Of a stretch of DNA of 64,000 bases, positions 18,747 through 28,626 are shown in pieces (the first letter of the stretch is position 1; every line of letters starts with the position of its first letter). The DNA lies in NCBI RefSeq assembly GCF_000026945.1, contig NC_012860.1, forward strand, positions 868,001 to 932,000, given 5' to 3'. The position numbers and the translations under genes were made by a program. The notes beneath the pieces were generated by a model, which worked only from the letters and a program-made list of their open reading frames with translations, ran no database searches and was not told the origin of the DNA. The stretch is from Candida dubliniensis CD36 (lineage: Eukaryota; Ascomycota; Pichiomycetes; Serinales; Debaryomycetaceae).

Positions 18747-19433
18747 ATGCCATCATCATCATCATCATTACAACCATCATCTAAATTAGCTCTTAAAGGA
18801 TCACTGAAAATAGTTTGTGATTATTTTGAATTTGCTTTAAATTCAATATTATATCAACGAGGTATTTATCCTCAAGAAGATTTTATAACTATAAAAAAAT
18901 ATGATTTACCAATGGTTATAAATGATGATTATGAAGTACAAAAATATATTAATAATATTATGAAACAAATTAAAAAATGGATTTATGGTTCAAAATTGAC
19001 AAAATTTGTTGTTGTTATTATATCTAAATCAAATTTAGAAACTGTTGAACGATGGGAATTCAATATTGAAACTAAAGAACCCCCAATTGAAAATGGTGAT
19101 GATGATGATGATAATAATAATAATAATAATAATAATGAAGGAAAATCTCGTCAAGAAATACAAAAAGAAATAAGAGCAATTATACGTCAAATTACTAGTC
19201 TGGTTTCATATTTACCAGTTTTAAAAGATAGTGATACTGATACTGATGGTGAAGGATATACATTTAATGTGTTAGTATATACCGATCCTAATACTTCAAT
19301 TCCAATTGAATGGTGTGATACTCAAGGTGATGGGAAAATATTACATGGTAATAATATTGATAATGTTAAATTTACTTCATTTAGTACTGATATTCATCAA
19401 ATAGGTACATCAGTTAGTTATAAATATGAATAA
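18747..19433 (+). CDS. MAD2: Spindle assembly checkpoint protein Mad2
   Basis: A 228-residue HORMA-domain protein that binds Mad1 and Cdc20 at unattached kinetochores and delays anaphase. [27 protein letters not shown] (17-43) is the HORMA start; [19 protein letters not shown] (101-108) and RQIT..VSYLPVL (147-159) are the core, and the C-terminal safety-belt segment is [16 protein letters not shown]. An Asp/Asn-rich insert (residues 117-131, GAT/AAT repeats) lengthens a loop relative to human MAD2. Codon 152 is CTG at a position held by Thr in human MAD2 (RQITATVTFLP), which fits decoding as Ser. The stop codon lies only 17 bp from the CTK2 stop codon. Confidence 0.95.
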   Translation: MPSSSSSLQPSSKLALKGSLKIVCDYFEFALNSILYQRGIYPQEDFITIKKYDLPMVINDDYEVQKYINNIMKQIKKWIYGSKLTKFVVVIISKSNLETVERWEFNIETKEPPIENGDDDDDNNNNNNNNEGKSRQEIQKEIRAIIRQITSLVSYLPVLKDSDTDTDGEGYTFNVLVYTDPNTSIPIEWCDTQGDGKILHGNNIDNVKFTSFSTDIHQIGTSVSYKYE

Positions 19434-19450
19434 TATGAATAATATGAATA

Positions 19451-20641
19451 TCATTTTTGTAATTCTTTATTAAATCTTCTTCTTTTATTACTTAACATAA
19501 ATCTAGTTGAACCTTTTGAACTAATTGTATAATCCCATTTTTTTAAATATTCATCAGTTTCATTTAATTTAGGTGTACAACTAATTTCATCCATTATTTT
19601 AACATCATTAAATTCTGATTTTAATTTCATAAATTTATAAATTTGTTCTTTATTAGATTCTGAATCAATTGATGGTAAATAAACATTTAAAATTGATATT
19701 TGATATTGATGAATATAATAATCTAAAATATAAATTATTGCTTCATTAACTAAAATTTCTGGACATTGGAAATCATCACTATCAATTGATTGTAATATTT
19801 CTTGAGCAGACAAACAATTTTCATTTGGTAGTAATGGTTCATGGTGTAAATTAATTTCTATTGGATTTAAATTCAAACTTATAATTATAATAGCCAAAGC
19901 AATACAATGAGGAGGTACAACTAAACTTAAAGGAGTAGACATTATATCAAAATTAATTAACCAAGCTAAAATTGATAATTTATAATTAACTTTCATATTT
20001 TTACAAAATTGAATTAATAAATTATCAACATTAGTTCTTATAGTAATTGGACCATTATTAAAATCAAATTTAATAATTTGTAATAATTTATATTCAATTG
20101 ATAAAATATGTTTCCTTTGTTGTTCAATATATGATAAACCATTTGATTCAATAATTTTATTATTATTATTATCATCAATATCTCTTAATTTATTCCCAAC
20201 AATTTGAATATCTTTTAATCGTTTAATACAATCTTCAACTTTACTTGCTAAAAATAAACAAGTCATAGATATTGTATAAGGATCATCAGAAAATTCAAAA
20301 ATTCCATTATTAATTTCAAATTTATTGAATAAATAATATCGTTGATAATAATTCATTGCTGTTGCTAATACTCGTAATGGGAATTTTAATTGTTTAATAA
20401 TTTGAAATAAAAATTGAAATATTTTATTCTTAATATTGGTATAATGAGGTTTAAGATTATCTGATATGGTTTGATTATGTAAATAAGAAATTTCTTTATG
20501 ACTGAAAAATGGACGAGATATTTGAACTATTGATGGCATTATTGGTTTTGATGTTGATGTTGAAGTTGATGTTGGTGAGTTTGAACCATTAGTGGGAACA
20601 TTAGTTCCTGTAGGTATAGGTGTTAGTTCTTTAGATGTCAT
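19451..20641 (-). CDS. CTK2: CTDK-I beta subunit, cyclin Ctk2
   Basis: A 396-residue cyclin. The segment ISRPFFSHKEI...NQTISD...LKFPLRVLATAMNYYQRYYLFNKFE closely follows yeast Ctk2, the cyclin of the Ctk1 kinase complex that phosphorylates Ser2 of the RNA polymerase II CTD. The second cyclin-fold region includes YKLSILAWLINFDIM and VVPPHCIALAII. The ATG at 20641 (MTSKELTP) is chosen; the open frame extends two codons further upstream only through a TTG. The N-terminus is Ser/Thr/Pro-rich. It converges on MAD2 with overlapping 3' UTRs almost certain. Confidence 0.88.
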   Translation of the reverse strand: MTSKELTPIPTGTNVPTNGSNSPTSTSTSTSKPIMPSIVQISRPFFSHKEISYLHNQTISDNLKPHYTNIKNKIFQFLFQIIKQLKFPLRVLATAMNYYQRYYLFNKFEINNGIFEFSDDPYTISMTCLFLASKVEDCIKRLKDIQIVGNKLRDIDDNNNNKIIESNGLSYIEQQRKHILSIEYKLLQIIKFDFNNGPITIRTNVDNLLIQFCKNMKVNYKLSILAWLINFDIMSTPLSLVVPPHCIALAIIIISLNLNPIEINLHHEPLLPNENCLSAQEILQSIDSDDFQCPEILVNEAIIYILDYYIHQYQISILNVYLPSIDSESNKEQIYKFMKLKSEFNDVKIMDEISCTPKLNETDEYLKKWDYTISSKGSTRFMLSNKRRRFNKELQK

Positions 20642-21130
20642 AATCAATATATATATATGTGGATCTAATTAAAGAAGAAGTCTATAGTTGTTGGTTGTTG
20701 GTTAGTTGGTTTGTTGGTTGGTTGTTTTTTTTTTTTTTTTTCCCCCAACCAACCATCATCATCATCATCTGTGTATGTGTGTGCGTTAAAGAGAATTTAA
20801 TTTTCCTTTCTATGGGGGAGAAAGAGAGATGATTTAGACAACAAAGTATCCTTTGCAGTGCTATGTTAAAGACAAATCCTCCTTGTTAATAAATACTATA
20901 AAATATGTATTATTTGTTTCTACTTTCAAATTATAGTAATATAATCATATACTTAAAACAAGGGGAGAGGGGGAGGGAAGGAAACAATACAATAAATACT
21001 AACAAAGAAGACAAAATAAAAATGTAGAATAATTCCTTTTGATTTTTTTATGGGGGAGGAGGATTTATTTCAATCGACTAAAACTAAAATTATTGTTTTT
21101 TTTTTTTATTTTAATTTAGGTCAAGTTATT
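20642..21130. other. Intergenic: CTK2 promoter / POR1 3' flank
   Basis: No gene seen. TTGG/GGTT repeats and a poly(T)-CCCCC tract lie near 20690-20750, and G-rich/poly(T) tracts near 20960-21110. Confidence 0.6.
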
Positions 21131-21979
21131 TTAAGCAGCAAAAGATAAGGAGAATCCTAATTTATGAACTGGTTCAGCCAATTTCAAAGCATCAAAAGAA
21201 GCACCCAAACCTAATTTAACTCCTGGTCTTAATTCTTGAGTATAAGATAAAGCAGTCAAACCAGAATCAGCAATCTTGGCTTTAATGAATGAAGTATTAT
21301 CTAAAGCATATTTAGTAGCAAATTCAACATTAACATTAGAAGATTTAACTGAATCCCAAGTAGCTTTAGCACCAACTTGAACTAATGGAGAAACTTTATG
21401 GAAATAAGCAGCGGAAAATACTGATAAATTAGAAGTGGCAGTAGCAGCTAAACCATAATTTAAGTTGGCATAACCAACACCAACAGAATATTTATTAACT
21501 TTAGCAGAAGAAATGTCATAACCTAATTCAGCACCAGCAGTGAATCCATCATGAGCAACAACTAAATCGGCAGTAGCAATTGGACCTTTTAATAAATCAA
21601 AGAATAATCTGGCATTAACAGCAGATTGTTGATAAAAAAAATTCAATTTAGCATTTCTAGCACCATTAGGGACAACTGAAGTATCCAATTCACCTTTTAA
21701 ACCTGGAGTCAATAATTCTGATAATTCAATTTTGGTATTTAAAGCATTAGCATTGTTCCAACCTTGAGTCAAAGTTAAACCAGTAGCTTTATCTAAATAT
21801 TTAGCATCAACAGAAGCACTAATGGTATCATCTTTAGTAGTTTTACCTTTAACAGTAAAAGTGACACCATTAGGAGCCACGGTTTTAACATCAACAGCAG
21901 CAGTTGATAAATGATAAAAATCTTTATTGATTAAATCGTTGGAAGCTTTAGATAAGTCAGAATAAGCAGCTGGAGCCAT
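21131..21979 (-). CDS. POR1: Mitochondrial outer-membrane porin (VDAC)
   Basis: A 282-residue eukaryotic porin, the usual length. It starts MAPAAYSDLSKASNDLINKD (N-terminal helix), followed by alternating polar/apolar beta-strands of the 19-strand barrel. YSVGVGYANLNYGLAAT and LVQVGAKATWD lie in the most conserved half. It forms the main metabolite channel of the outer mitochondrial membrane. The gene has no intron. It uses preferred codons heavily, as expected for a highly expressed gene. The upstream region is long (1.7 kb). Confidence 0.96.
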   Translation of the reverse strand: MAPAAYSDLSKASNDLINKDFYHLSTAAVDVKTVAPNGVTFTVKGKTTKDDTISASVDAKYLDKATGLTLTQGWNNANALNTKIELSELLTPGLKGELDTSVVPNGARNAKLNFFYQQSAVNARLFFDLLKGPIATADLVVAHDGFTAGAELGYDISSAKVNKYSVGVGYANLNYGLAATATSNLSVFSAAYFHKVSPLVQVGAKATWDSVKSSNVNVEFATKYALDNTSFIKAKIADSGLTALSYTQELRPGVKLGLGASFDALKLAEPVHKLGFSLSFAA

Positions 21980-22404
21980 TGTTTAAATATTCAATTGATA
22001 AAAAGAAGAATTGAGTTTGATTCAAAAATAGAAGAAAGGAAGAAAGAAAGAAATGGAGTAAAAGTTATGGAAAGAAAAAAAAAAAAATGTGCATGACAAG
22101 TTGGTTGGTTCTCTGTCTCTCTGTCTCTCTGTCTCTCTCGTTGCCTTTATTAAGAGAATCATATAGAAAATTCTCCCTCCACCCCTTCCACTCCACCCAC
22201 TGCACCCACCCAACGTTTTTCTTTTGGTTGGGTCAAAAATAATCAACAAACAAACAATTAACAACAATATTATATGCAGTCATGTCGGAGGTAACAGAGA
22301 CTCTTTTACATTTCAACAAACTGTGGCCACCCCCCAATCAATACCTAACCCACTTTAACAACATTAAGTTTATATTATAGCATTGAATTGAATTGAATTG
22401 TTGA

Positions 22405-22444
<40 letters not shown>

Positions 22445-23668
22445 AAGATATGTCAAAAGAACTTGTATTGGAAACTACTTACAACCTTATACTTAGTATA
22501 TTTAACTTCTATAATGAAATGAAATATTATTGGTTGATTGATTGATCAACAATTAATTATTTTTCTTTCTTCCTTTCTTTCCCATTTGAGACAATCCAAA
22601 AACAAACAAACAATCACTCAATCACTCAATCAATCAATCATACCTGTAAGTCAATAACGTGGGGGGAAGATTATATACTCCTCCCTCTTAACACTATTAT
22701 ATATCATTTAAATTTTCACTTTAACCTCAATCAAATCAAATCAAATGTCTCTGTCTAACATTTCTCTAATCTAATTGATACTTTTTATAACAACCTTTCT
22801 TTCTTTCAATTCTATTCTATTCTATTCAGTTGATAATCTTTATTTGTAACTATTCGAATCAGTTAAATAGATCAAAATGTAAAAGTTTTGAAACCGGGAA
22901 AAAATTATAAACAAAAGAGAGGAAGTCCACGTGTAACACCTCCCTTAATTATCCGTCTTATATTCTTATAATATGGAGTTAATTTGATAAACAAATTCCT
23001 GAATTTCCCTTGAATCAGCTTGTGATGATATATTTCTCTATAATGTGATTAATGGATTTATTTTATGATCAATTTGTAAAATTTGGAGATTCGTTTTTGG
23101 AATATTTGGTATTGACTGTATTAAATTAGACAACCAGTAGGTGGTGGTGTTGCAAAAAAAAAAAAAAAAATACCAAAATATATATATATACTGTAAAAAT
23201 TGACAACTTACATACACTATAGAACATTTGATGTTGTCTAATCTTTAATCCATGATTTTCCATGATTAGAGTATTACAAACTTGTTTAAATCTATGTGTA
23301 TATCCTATATATCATTCTGTTTGGCTAATTGGTCAACAATTATAGAGTTCTACAGTGAGTTGCTAAATCGGCATGGATTGTCAAATTGGCTGTTTCCAAT
23401 TTAATTGTCGAAATATTTGAAGATATGTCTGTTACGGGTGTTCTACAACTGCTTTAGTTGTAAGTATATTCAAAGAACATGTACATCATATGAATGTCAA
23501 AAGTATGAGTATGATGATGATATTGTTGGATTGAGTTGGGTTGGGTTGGGAGAAAAAAAAATGGTGAAAAAAAAAAAAAAAAAAAACCGGACCTATTTGA
23601 CATCAACATATTCATAATCCCCCCCCCCCCCCAATAATTACTTCCACTTCATTATCATCATTATCATT
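21980..23668. other. 1.69-kb divergent intergenic region POR1 / LOA1
   Basis: No gene supported. It has CT/GA and TTTC repeats just upstream of POR1, a (TA)n run at 22409-22441, ATCA-type short repeats near 22610-22640, a CACGTG near 22929, a (TA)n near 23178-23190, and poly(A) and poly(C) runs just before LOA1 (about 23560-23630). A 70-codon frame at 23405-23617 looks like chance. Confidence 0.55.
22409..22441 (+). repeat. (TA)n dinucleotide run
   Basis: About 16 TA units, self-complementary, in the POR1 upstream region. Confidence 0.9.
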
Positions 23669-24544
23669 ATGGAAAAGTTTTCAAGTTGGAGAGATAAAGG
23701 AACTGGTATTTCTCCATTTATGCCTCAAAAATTACCAACATTTCAAAATAATATCATTTTATCAGTAGCATCAAAATCACCAATATTTTTAATTAAATTA
23801 CCATTTTTCATTATTACTTATTTGATTTATACAATTACTGGATTAAATTTTATATTAAAATTTATTTTAACAATTTTATTTGGATTTAATAGAATTGAAT
23901 TTACTGTTGATGGTATTAAAAAATCACAAATTGATAAATTAATTAAATATAAACCTCAAAAAGGTGATTTAATCATTACAAATTATATTACTCCATTAGA
24001 TGGTTATTTTCTTTCTTTATTAAGTGGTAATAATTCTAAAATTGTTCTTTTAATTCCTAATAAATCAGGTGATTTATATCAATATTCACCATTAGGATTA
24101 TTTAATTATACTTTTAATTATAATGATGGTGGGAAATTAATCCAAGATTTATCAAAATTACAAAACAAAATTGTGTTTTTATTTTTAGAAGGAACTCCAT
24201 CAAATAATAAATCAATTTTACCATTTATTAAATTAAATTCTAAATATTCATTTAATGATAATTTTATTATTAAATCATTGATTGTGAAATTAAAACCAAA
24301 TTATTTCACTTTACCAATACCTCATATTACTACTAAATTACAATATTTTTTCGAACTATTAACAAATTTATCTCCTAAAATTATACATTATAAAATTTAT
24401 AAATTTGATAATGAATTTAATATTTCTAAAATTAGAAATTCTTTTGAATTGAATTCTTTAACTTCAATAAGTCAAGATTTAAATATTGATTCAAAAAATA
24501 AATTTATAGATTATTATTTTGATCATAGTATTAAAAAGAATTAA
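23669..24544 (+). CDS. LOA1: Lysophosphatidic acid acyltransferase Loa1-like
   Basis: A 291-residue membrane protein. Its N-terminus MEKFSSWRDKGTGISPFMP matches yeast Loa1/Vps66 (MEKYTNWRDNGTGIAPFLP), a lipid-droplet/ER acyltransferase that makes phosphatidic acid with oleoyl-CoA. Hydrophobic segments cover about 36-72. The acyltransferase H-x4-D motif appears as TNYITPLD (104-111): the Asp is present, but the usual His is not, as I also recall for yeast Loa1. LFLEGTPSNNKSILPF (171-186) is the EGT block. It converges on IST3 with 31 bp between stop codons. Codon use is extremely AT-rich. Confidence 0.85.
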   Translation: MEKFSSWRDKGTGISPFMPQKLPTFQNNIILSVASKSPIFLIKLPFFIITYLIYTITGLNFILKFILTILFGFNRIEFTVDGIKKSQIDKLIKYKPQKGDLIITNYITPLDGYFLSLLSGNNSKIVLLIPNKSGDLYQYSPLGLFNYTFNYNDGGKLIQDLSKLQNKIVFLFLEGTPSNNKSILPFIKLNSKYSFNDNFIIKSLIVKLKPNYFTLPIPHITTKLQYFFELLTNLSPKIIHYKIYKFDNEFNISKIRNSFELNSLTSISQDLNIDSKNKFIDYYFDHSIKKN

Positions 24545-24575
24545 ATATATGTTGTATATATTGAACAATTCTTCC

Positions 24576-25349
24576 TTATTTTATCTTGTAGGACTTTTTT
24601 TCACGATCTTTTGATTTGTATTGATGATGATGAGATGATCTATGTCTATGAGATGATCGACCAGAAGATCGATGAGATGATTTATGTTTATGATTTTTTG
24701 CCTTTTTATCTTTGATAAATTGTTCCATAGGATCTTTAAAATCATCATCTACTTTTTCTTCTTCTTCTTCTTTCGCTTCTTTCTTTGTTAAAAATTGAGC
24801 CATTGGATCTTTAAATTCATCCTTCTCTTCATCCTTCTCTTGTTTATCTTCCCCTTTCCCTTTAATTAATTTAATTTCTTTATTATTTTCAATCAATTCT
24901 TCTTCTTCTTCATTAACTTTCATCATAATCTCATTATTATAATCAATCAAATAATCATCTTCATTTTCATCATTACGTAATTTATAATAATTATGATCAA
25001 CTTTTAAATATCGATCACCTAATTTTATTCCATTAAAATTATCAATAGCTAATATACAACTTTTAAAATTAGAATATTTTAAAAATCCAAATCCTCTATG
25101 ATATTTCTTCTCAGTTTCTTGTTTATCTTTATCTTTATCTTTATCTTTATCTTTAATTAAATTAATATGAGTTGGAATTCCATATTGACTAAATATTTTA
25201 ATTATATCTTTTTCAGTTAAATTAAATGGAATATTACCAATATATAAATAATTTGTATCACGATAATCATAATGCCATGATGATTTATATGATGTATTTG
25301 AAATTAATTCTTTTTGATTTATTTGATTTATTTGTTTAATTGTATTCAT
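24576..25349 (-). CDS. IST3: U2 snRNP-associated RRM protein Ist3/Snu17
   Basis: A 257-residue protein with one RRM at about 31-118: RNP2 LYIGNIPF and RNP1 RGFGFLKY. It begins MNTIKQINQINQKELIS and has WHYDYRDTNYLYIGN, like yeast Ist3 (core of the RES pre-mRNA retention and splicing complex with Bud13 and Pml1) and human RBMX2. The RRM loop is lengthened by a Lys-Asp repeat from a CTTTAT-type microsatellite. The tail is acidic, then Ser/Arg/His-rich, and contains two related FKDPM(A/E)QF units. It is divergent from ERB1 with 226 bp between starts. Confidence 0.88.
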   Translation of the reverse strand: MNTIKQINQINQKELISNTSYKSSWHYDYRDTNYLYIGNIPFNLTEKDIIKIFSQYGIPTHINLIKDKDKDKDKDKQETEKKYHRGFGFLKYSNFKSCILAIDNFNGIKLGDRYLKVDHNYYKLRNDENEDDYLIDYNNEIMMKVNEEEEELIENNKEIKLIKGKGEDKQEKDEEKDEFKDPMAQFLTKKEAKEEEEEKVDDDFKDPMEQFIKDKKAKNHKHKSSHRSSGRSSHRHRSSHHHQYKSKDREKKSYKIK

Positions 25350-25444
25350 ATGATTGAAAGAAGTGATTAGTTAATAATTATTTTTAAGTTACAATTTTAT
25401 TCTTCTTGATGCGAAATAATGAAATAATTTAATCAAAAAGAGAA

Positions 25445-25452
25445 GCGATGAG
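25445..25452 (+). promoter_or_regulatory. PAC box GCGATGAG
   Basis: Exact PAC core (GCGATGAGAT) 131 bp upstream of the ERB1 ATG, followed by an A-rich AAAAATTTC at about 25480-25488 resembling an RRPE. This pair marks ribosome-biogenesis genes in yeasts (Dot6/Tod6 and Stb3 targets). Confidence 0.6.
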
Positions 25453-25575
25453 ATTGTTCAAACAAAAAAAAAAACAAAAAAAAATTTCTTTACTTTACTT
25501 TACTTTACTTATAACCCTATTCTCAATCTCATTTCATTCAATATAATATAATATTTAACAAATTAATCATCAATC

Positions 25576-28050
25576 ATGGCTAAGAGTGGTATTAAGAAAG
25601 ATACTGTAGTGGTGGTGGAGAAAAAAAACCAAGCCCCAATACTGAGAAAAAGAAAACCAGTTCAACAAGAAGAGGAAGAGGCTCACTCCAATGATGAATC
25701 TTCAGAAGATGAGTTAAATGTTGAAGGATTGATTGATGCAAGTGAAGACGATGAAGATGAAGAAGATGAACAACAATCCCAAGAAAACAATAGTGATGGT
25801 GATGATGATTCTGCAGGAGAAAACCCTATCGATTCTGAAGAAGAACTTAATCAATTATTAGGTGAAGAAGAAGATCCAAGTGATTATGATTCGGAAGATT
25901 TTTCTGATGAACCAAAAGAAGATGAATTATCAGGAATTAATATTAAATCATTATCAGTTTCTGATCCTAAAACCATTAACTCAATTTCAAAATTTTCTGA
26001 TGGATCAATAAGAATTTTAAAACCAGAAATTGAACCTAAATATGATAGTGATGATAGTGATGTTGAAAATTTTAATACTATTGGTAATATTCCAATTTCT
26101 GCTTATGATGAAATGCCTCATATTGGTTATGATATTAATGGTAAAAGAATTATGAGACCAGCAAAAGGATCAGCATTAGATCAATTATTAGAATCAATTG
26201 ATTTACCTGAAGGTTGGACAGGATTATTAGATCAGAATACTGGTAATTCATTAAAATTAACTGATGAAGAATTAGAATTAATTAGAAAAATTCAACAACA
26301 AGAAAATACTGATGAAAATATTAATCCATATGAACCTTTAATTGATTGGTTTACTAAAGATGAAGAAATTATGCCATTAACTGCAATTCCTGAACCGAAA
26401 AGAAGATTTATTCCTTCAAAACATGAAGCTAAAAGAATTATGAAAATAGTTAGAGCCATTAGAGAAGGTAGAATTATTCCTCCAAATAAAGTTCAACAAC
26501 AAGCAAAAGAAGATGATCAATTTAATTTTGATCTTTGGCAAGATGAAATTGAAATACCTGATCATATTATGAATTTAAGAGCCCCCAAATTACCACCACC
26601 AACTAATGAAGAAAGTTATAATCCTCCAGAAGAATATCTTTTAACTGAAGAAGAAAAATCTAATTGGTTAAAACAATCTCCTATTGATAGAGAAAGAAAT
26701 TTTTTACCTCAAAAATATAATTCATTAAGACAAGTACCTGGTTATAAAGAATCAATTAGAGAAAGATTTGAAAGATCTTTAGATTTATATTTAGCTCCTA
26801 GAATTCGTCATAATAAATTAAATATTGATCCTGATAGTTTGATTCCAGATTTACCTTCACCAAAAGATTTACGACCATTTCCAATTCGTTGTTCTACTAT
26901 TTATCAAGGTCATACTAATAAAATTAGAACTATATCAATTGATCCTCAAGGTATTTGGTTAGCTACTGGATCAGATGATGGTAGTGTTAGAATATGGGAA
27001 GTTTTAACTGGTAGACAAGTTTTCAAAATAATATTAATTAATAAAGAAATTAATCATGAAGATCATATTGAAAGTTTAGAATGGAATCCTGATTCTAATA
27101 GTGGGATTTTATCAGTTTGTGTTGGAGAAAATATTTATTTAATTGTCCCACCAATTTTTGGTTTTGATATTGAAAATACTGGTAAATTAAGAATTGAAAG
27201 TGGTTGGGGTTATGATACATTTGGTAATAAAAAGAAAGATCTCAAAATTTCAACCCAAGATGATGAAGATGCAGAAGATGCAGAAGATGCAGAACTGGAA
27301 GAAGAAAATGCAACATCTGTTGAATCAAAGAAAGAAGTTGCTAAATGGTATCCACCAAATTCTGAACAAGCAGCTATGGGTATTTCAGCAATTATTCAAT
27401 GTCGTAAAACAATTAAAAAAATTTCATGGCATAGAAAAGGTGATTATTTTGTTACAGTTTCTCCCGATAGTAAAAATACTGCCGTTTTAATTCATCAAGT
27501 TTCTAAACATTTATCTCAATCACCATTTAAAAAATCAAAAGGAATTATAATGGATGTTAAATTTCATCCATTTAAACCTCAATTATTTGTTGCTTCACAA
27601 CGTCAAATTAAAATTTATGATTTATCTCAACAAATATTATTGAAAAAATTAATGCCAGGAGTAAGATTATTATCATCAATTGATATTCATCCTCGTGGTG
27701 ATAATTTATTAGCTTGTTCTTATGATAAAAGAGTTTTATGGCATGATTTAGATTTAAGTTCAACTCCTTACAAGACTTTAAGATATCATGAAAAAGCCGT
27801 TAGATCAATAAAATTTCATAAAGGTAATTTACCATTATTTGCTAGTGCTTCTGATGATGGTAATATTCATATTTTCCATGGTACAGTATATGATGATTTA
27901 ATGACAAATCCTTTATTAGTACCTTTGAAAAAATTAACTGGTCATAAAATTATTAATCAAATTGGAATATTGGATTTAATTTGGCATCCAAAACAACCTT
28001 GGTTATTTAGTGCTGGTGCTGATGGAACTGCTCGTCTTTGGACTACATAG
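25576..28050 (+). CDS. ERB1: Ribosome biogenesis WD40 protein Erb1 (BOP1)
   Basis: An 824-residue protein of the Nop7-Erb1-Ytm1 (PeBoW) complex needed for 27S pre-rRNA processing and 60S formation. The N-terminus has long acidic runs. The BOP1-NT domain (about 140-430) includes [29 protein letters not shown] and [19 protein letters not shown]. Seven WD40 blades follow from about 445 ([17 protein letters not shown]...[15 protein letters not shown]) to the C-terminal [11 protein letters not shown]. An acidic insert with EDA repeats lies between blades near residue 565. The promoter carries a PAC box. Confidence 0.96.
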   Translation: MAKSGIKKDTVVVVEKKNQAPILRKRKPVQQEEEEAHSNDESSEDELNVEGLIDASEDDEDEEDEQQSQENNSDGDDDSAGENPIDSEEELNQLLGEEEDPSDYDSEDFSDEPKEDELSGINIKSLSVSDPKTINSISKFSDGSIRILKPEIEPKYDSDDSDVENFNTIGNIPISAYDEMPHIGYDINGKRIMRPAKGSALDQLLESIDLPEGWTGLLDQNTGNSLKLTDEELELIRKIQQQENTDENINPYEPLIDWFTKDEEIMPLTAIPEPKRRFIPSKHEAKRIMKIVRAIREGRIIPPNKVQQQAKEDDQFNFDLWQDEIEIPDHIMNLRAPKLPPPTNEESYNPPEEYLLTEEEKSNWLKQSPIDRERNFLPQKYNSLRQVPGYKESIRERFERSLDLYLAPRIRHNKLNIDPDSLIPDLPSPKDLRPFPIRCSTIYQGHTNKIRTISIDPQGIWLATGSDDGSVRIWEVLTGRQVFKIILINKEINHEDHIESLEWNPDSNSGILSVCVGENIYLIVPPIFGFDIENTGKLRIESGWGYDTFGNKKKDLKISTQDDEDAEDAEDAELEEENATSVESKKEVAKWYPPNSEQAAMGISAIIQCRKTIKKISWHRKGDYFVTVSPDSKNTAVLIHQVSKHLSQSPFKKSKGIIMDVKFHPFKPQLFVASQRQIKIYDLSQQILLKKLMPGVRLLSSIDIHPRGDNLLACSYDKRVLWHDLDLSSTPYKTLRYHEKAVRSIKFHKGNLPLFASASDDGNIHIFHGTVYDDLMTNPLLVPLKKLTGHKIINQIGILDLIWHPKQPWLFSAGADGTARLWTT

Positions 28051-28412
28051 AGAAATAACCCAAATCAATGTTTTGACCAATATATAATTTTAAATCATTT
28101 CCAAAATGGGGGTTGTTTTTTTTTTTTTCAAATGTTTAGATTTTTGTAAAAGAAGTTACTTCGGACTTTTTGTCTGATGTTTTTAGTTGGAAAGTTTTCG
28201 GTTAAAGTTATTAAATGTTCCTAAAATTGAGCCTACCATTATGTGTGTGTTAATTCACTTTTATAGTTGCTATCAAAAATCATACGTTTTATTATTATTA
28301 TTATTTTGTTATTCCTGTAGAATTTATTAAATGAGGCAAGGGTTTTTCCAGGAAAAATTTTAATATAATAATCCCGAGAAAATAGTTCTCGGCATTCAGA
28401 AAAAATATACCC

Positions 28413-28427
28413 ATTAGGAAATCACCG
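28413..28427 (+). promoter_or_regulatory. Shared AKR promoter element, IFD6-like copy
   Basis: ATTAGGAAATCACCG, ending 200 bp upstream of the ATG, in the same orientation to the gene as the copies at 3550-3564 and 5440-5454. Confidence 0.5.
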
Positions 28428-28457
28428 AGATTACCATCAAAAAGTTCGGCCCAAAAA

Positions 28458-28485
28458 ATCACCCATCACCCATCGCCCATCACCC
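28458..28485 (+). repeat. Tandem 7-mer ATCACCC array
   Basis: Four adjacent 7-mers (ATCACCC, ATCACCC, ATCGCCC, ATCACCC), then a degenerate TTCATCC, about 140-170 bp upstream of the IFD6-like ATG and downstream of the shared AKR element. It could be a cluster of factor sites. Confidence 0.7.
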
Positions 28486-28626
28486 TTCATCCTCCTATCC
28501 TTTCAACAGAAATATATATAAAGTTATACAATTCTTTAATAATGATATTCTCCACTTCTTAATTCATTAACAATTTACAAAAAGCAAAAACAAAAGCAAA
28601 AGCAAAAGCAAAAAACCCAACTAAAA

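Larger units (their letters stand above)
28051..28626. other. Intergenic: ERB1 / IFD6-like promoter
   Basis: It contains the shared AKR element (28413-28427), a tandem 7-mer array (28458-28485), a TATA-like AAATATATATAAAG near 28509-28522, and CAAAAG repeats just before the ATG. No gene. Confidence 0.6.

Noticed and set aside
27194..27490. 98-codon frame inside ERB1
   Set aside because: Alternate frame of the acidic EDA repeat in ERB1; Met/Lys/Gln-rich with no start context or homology.
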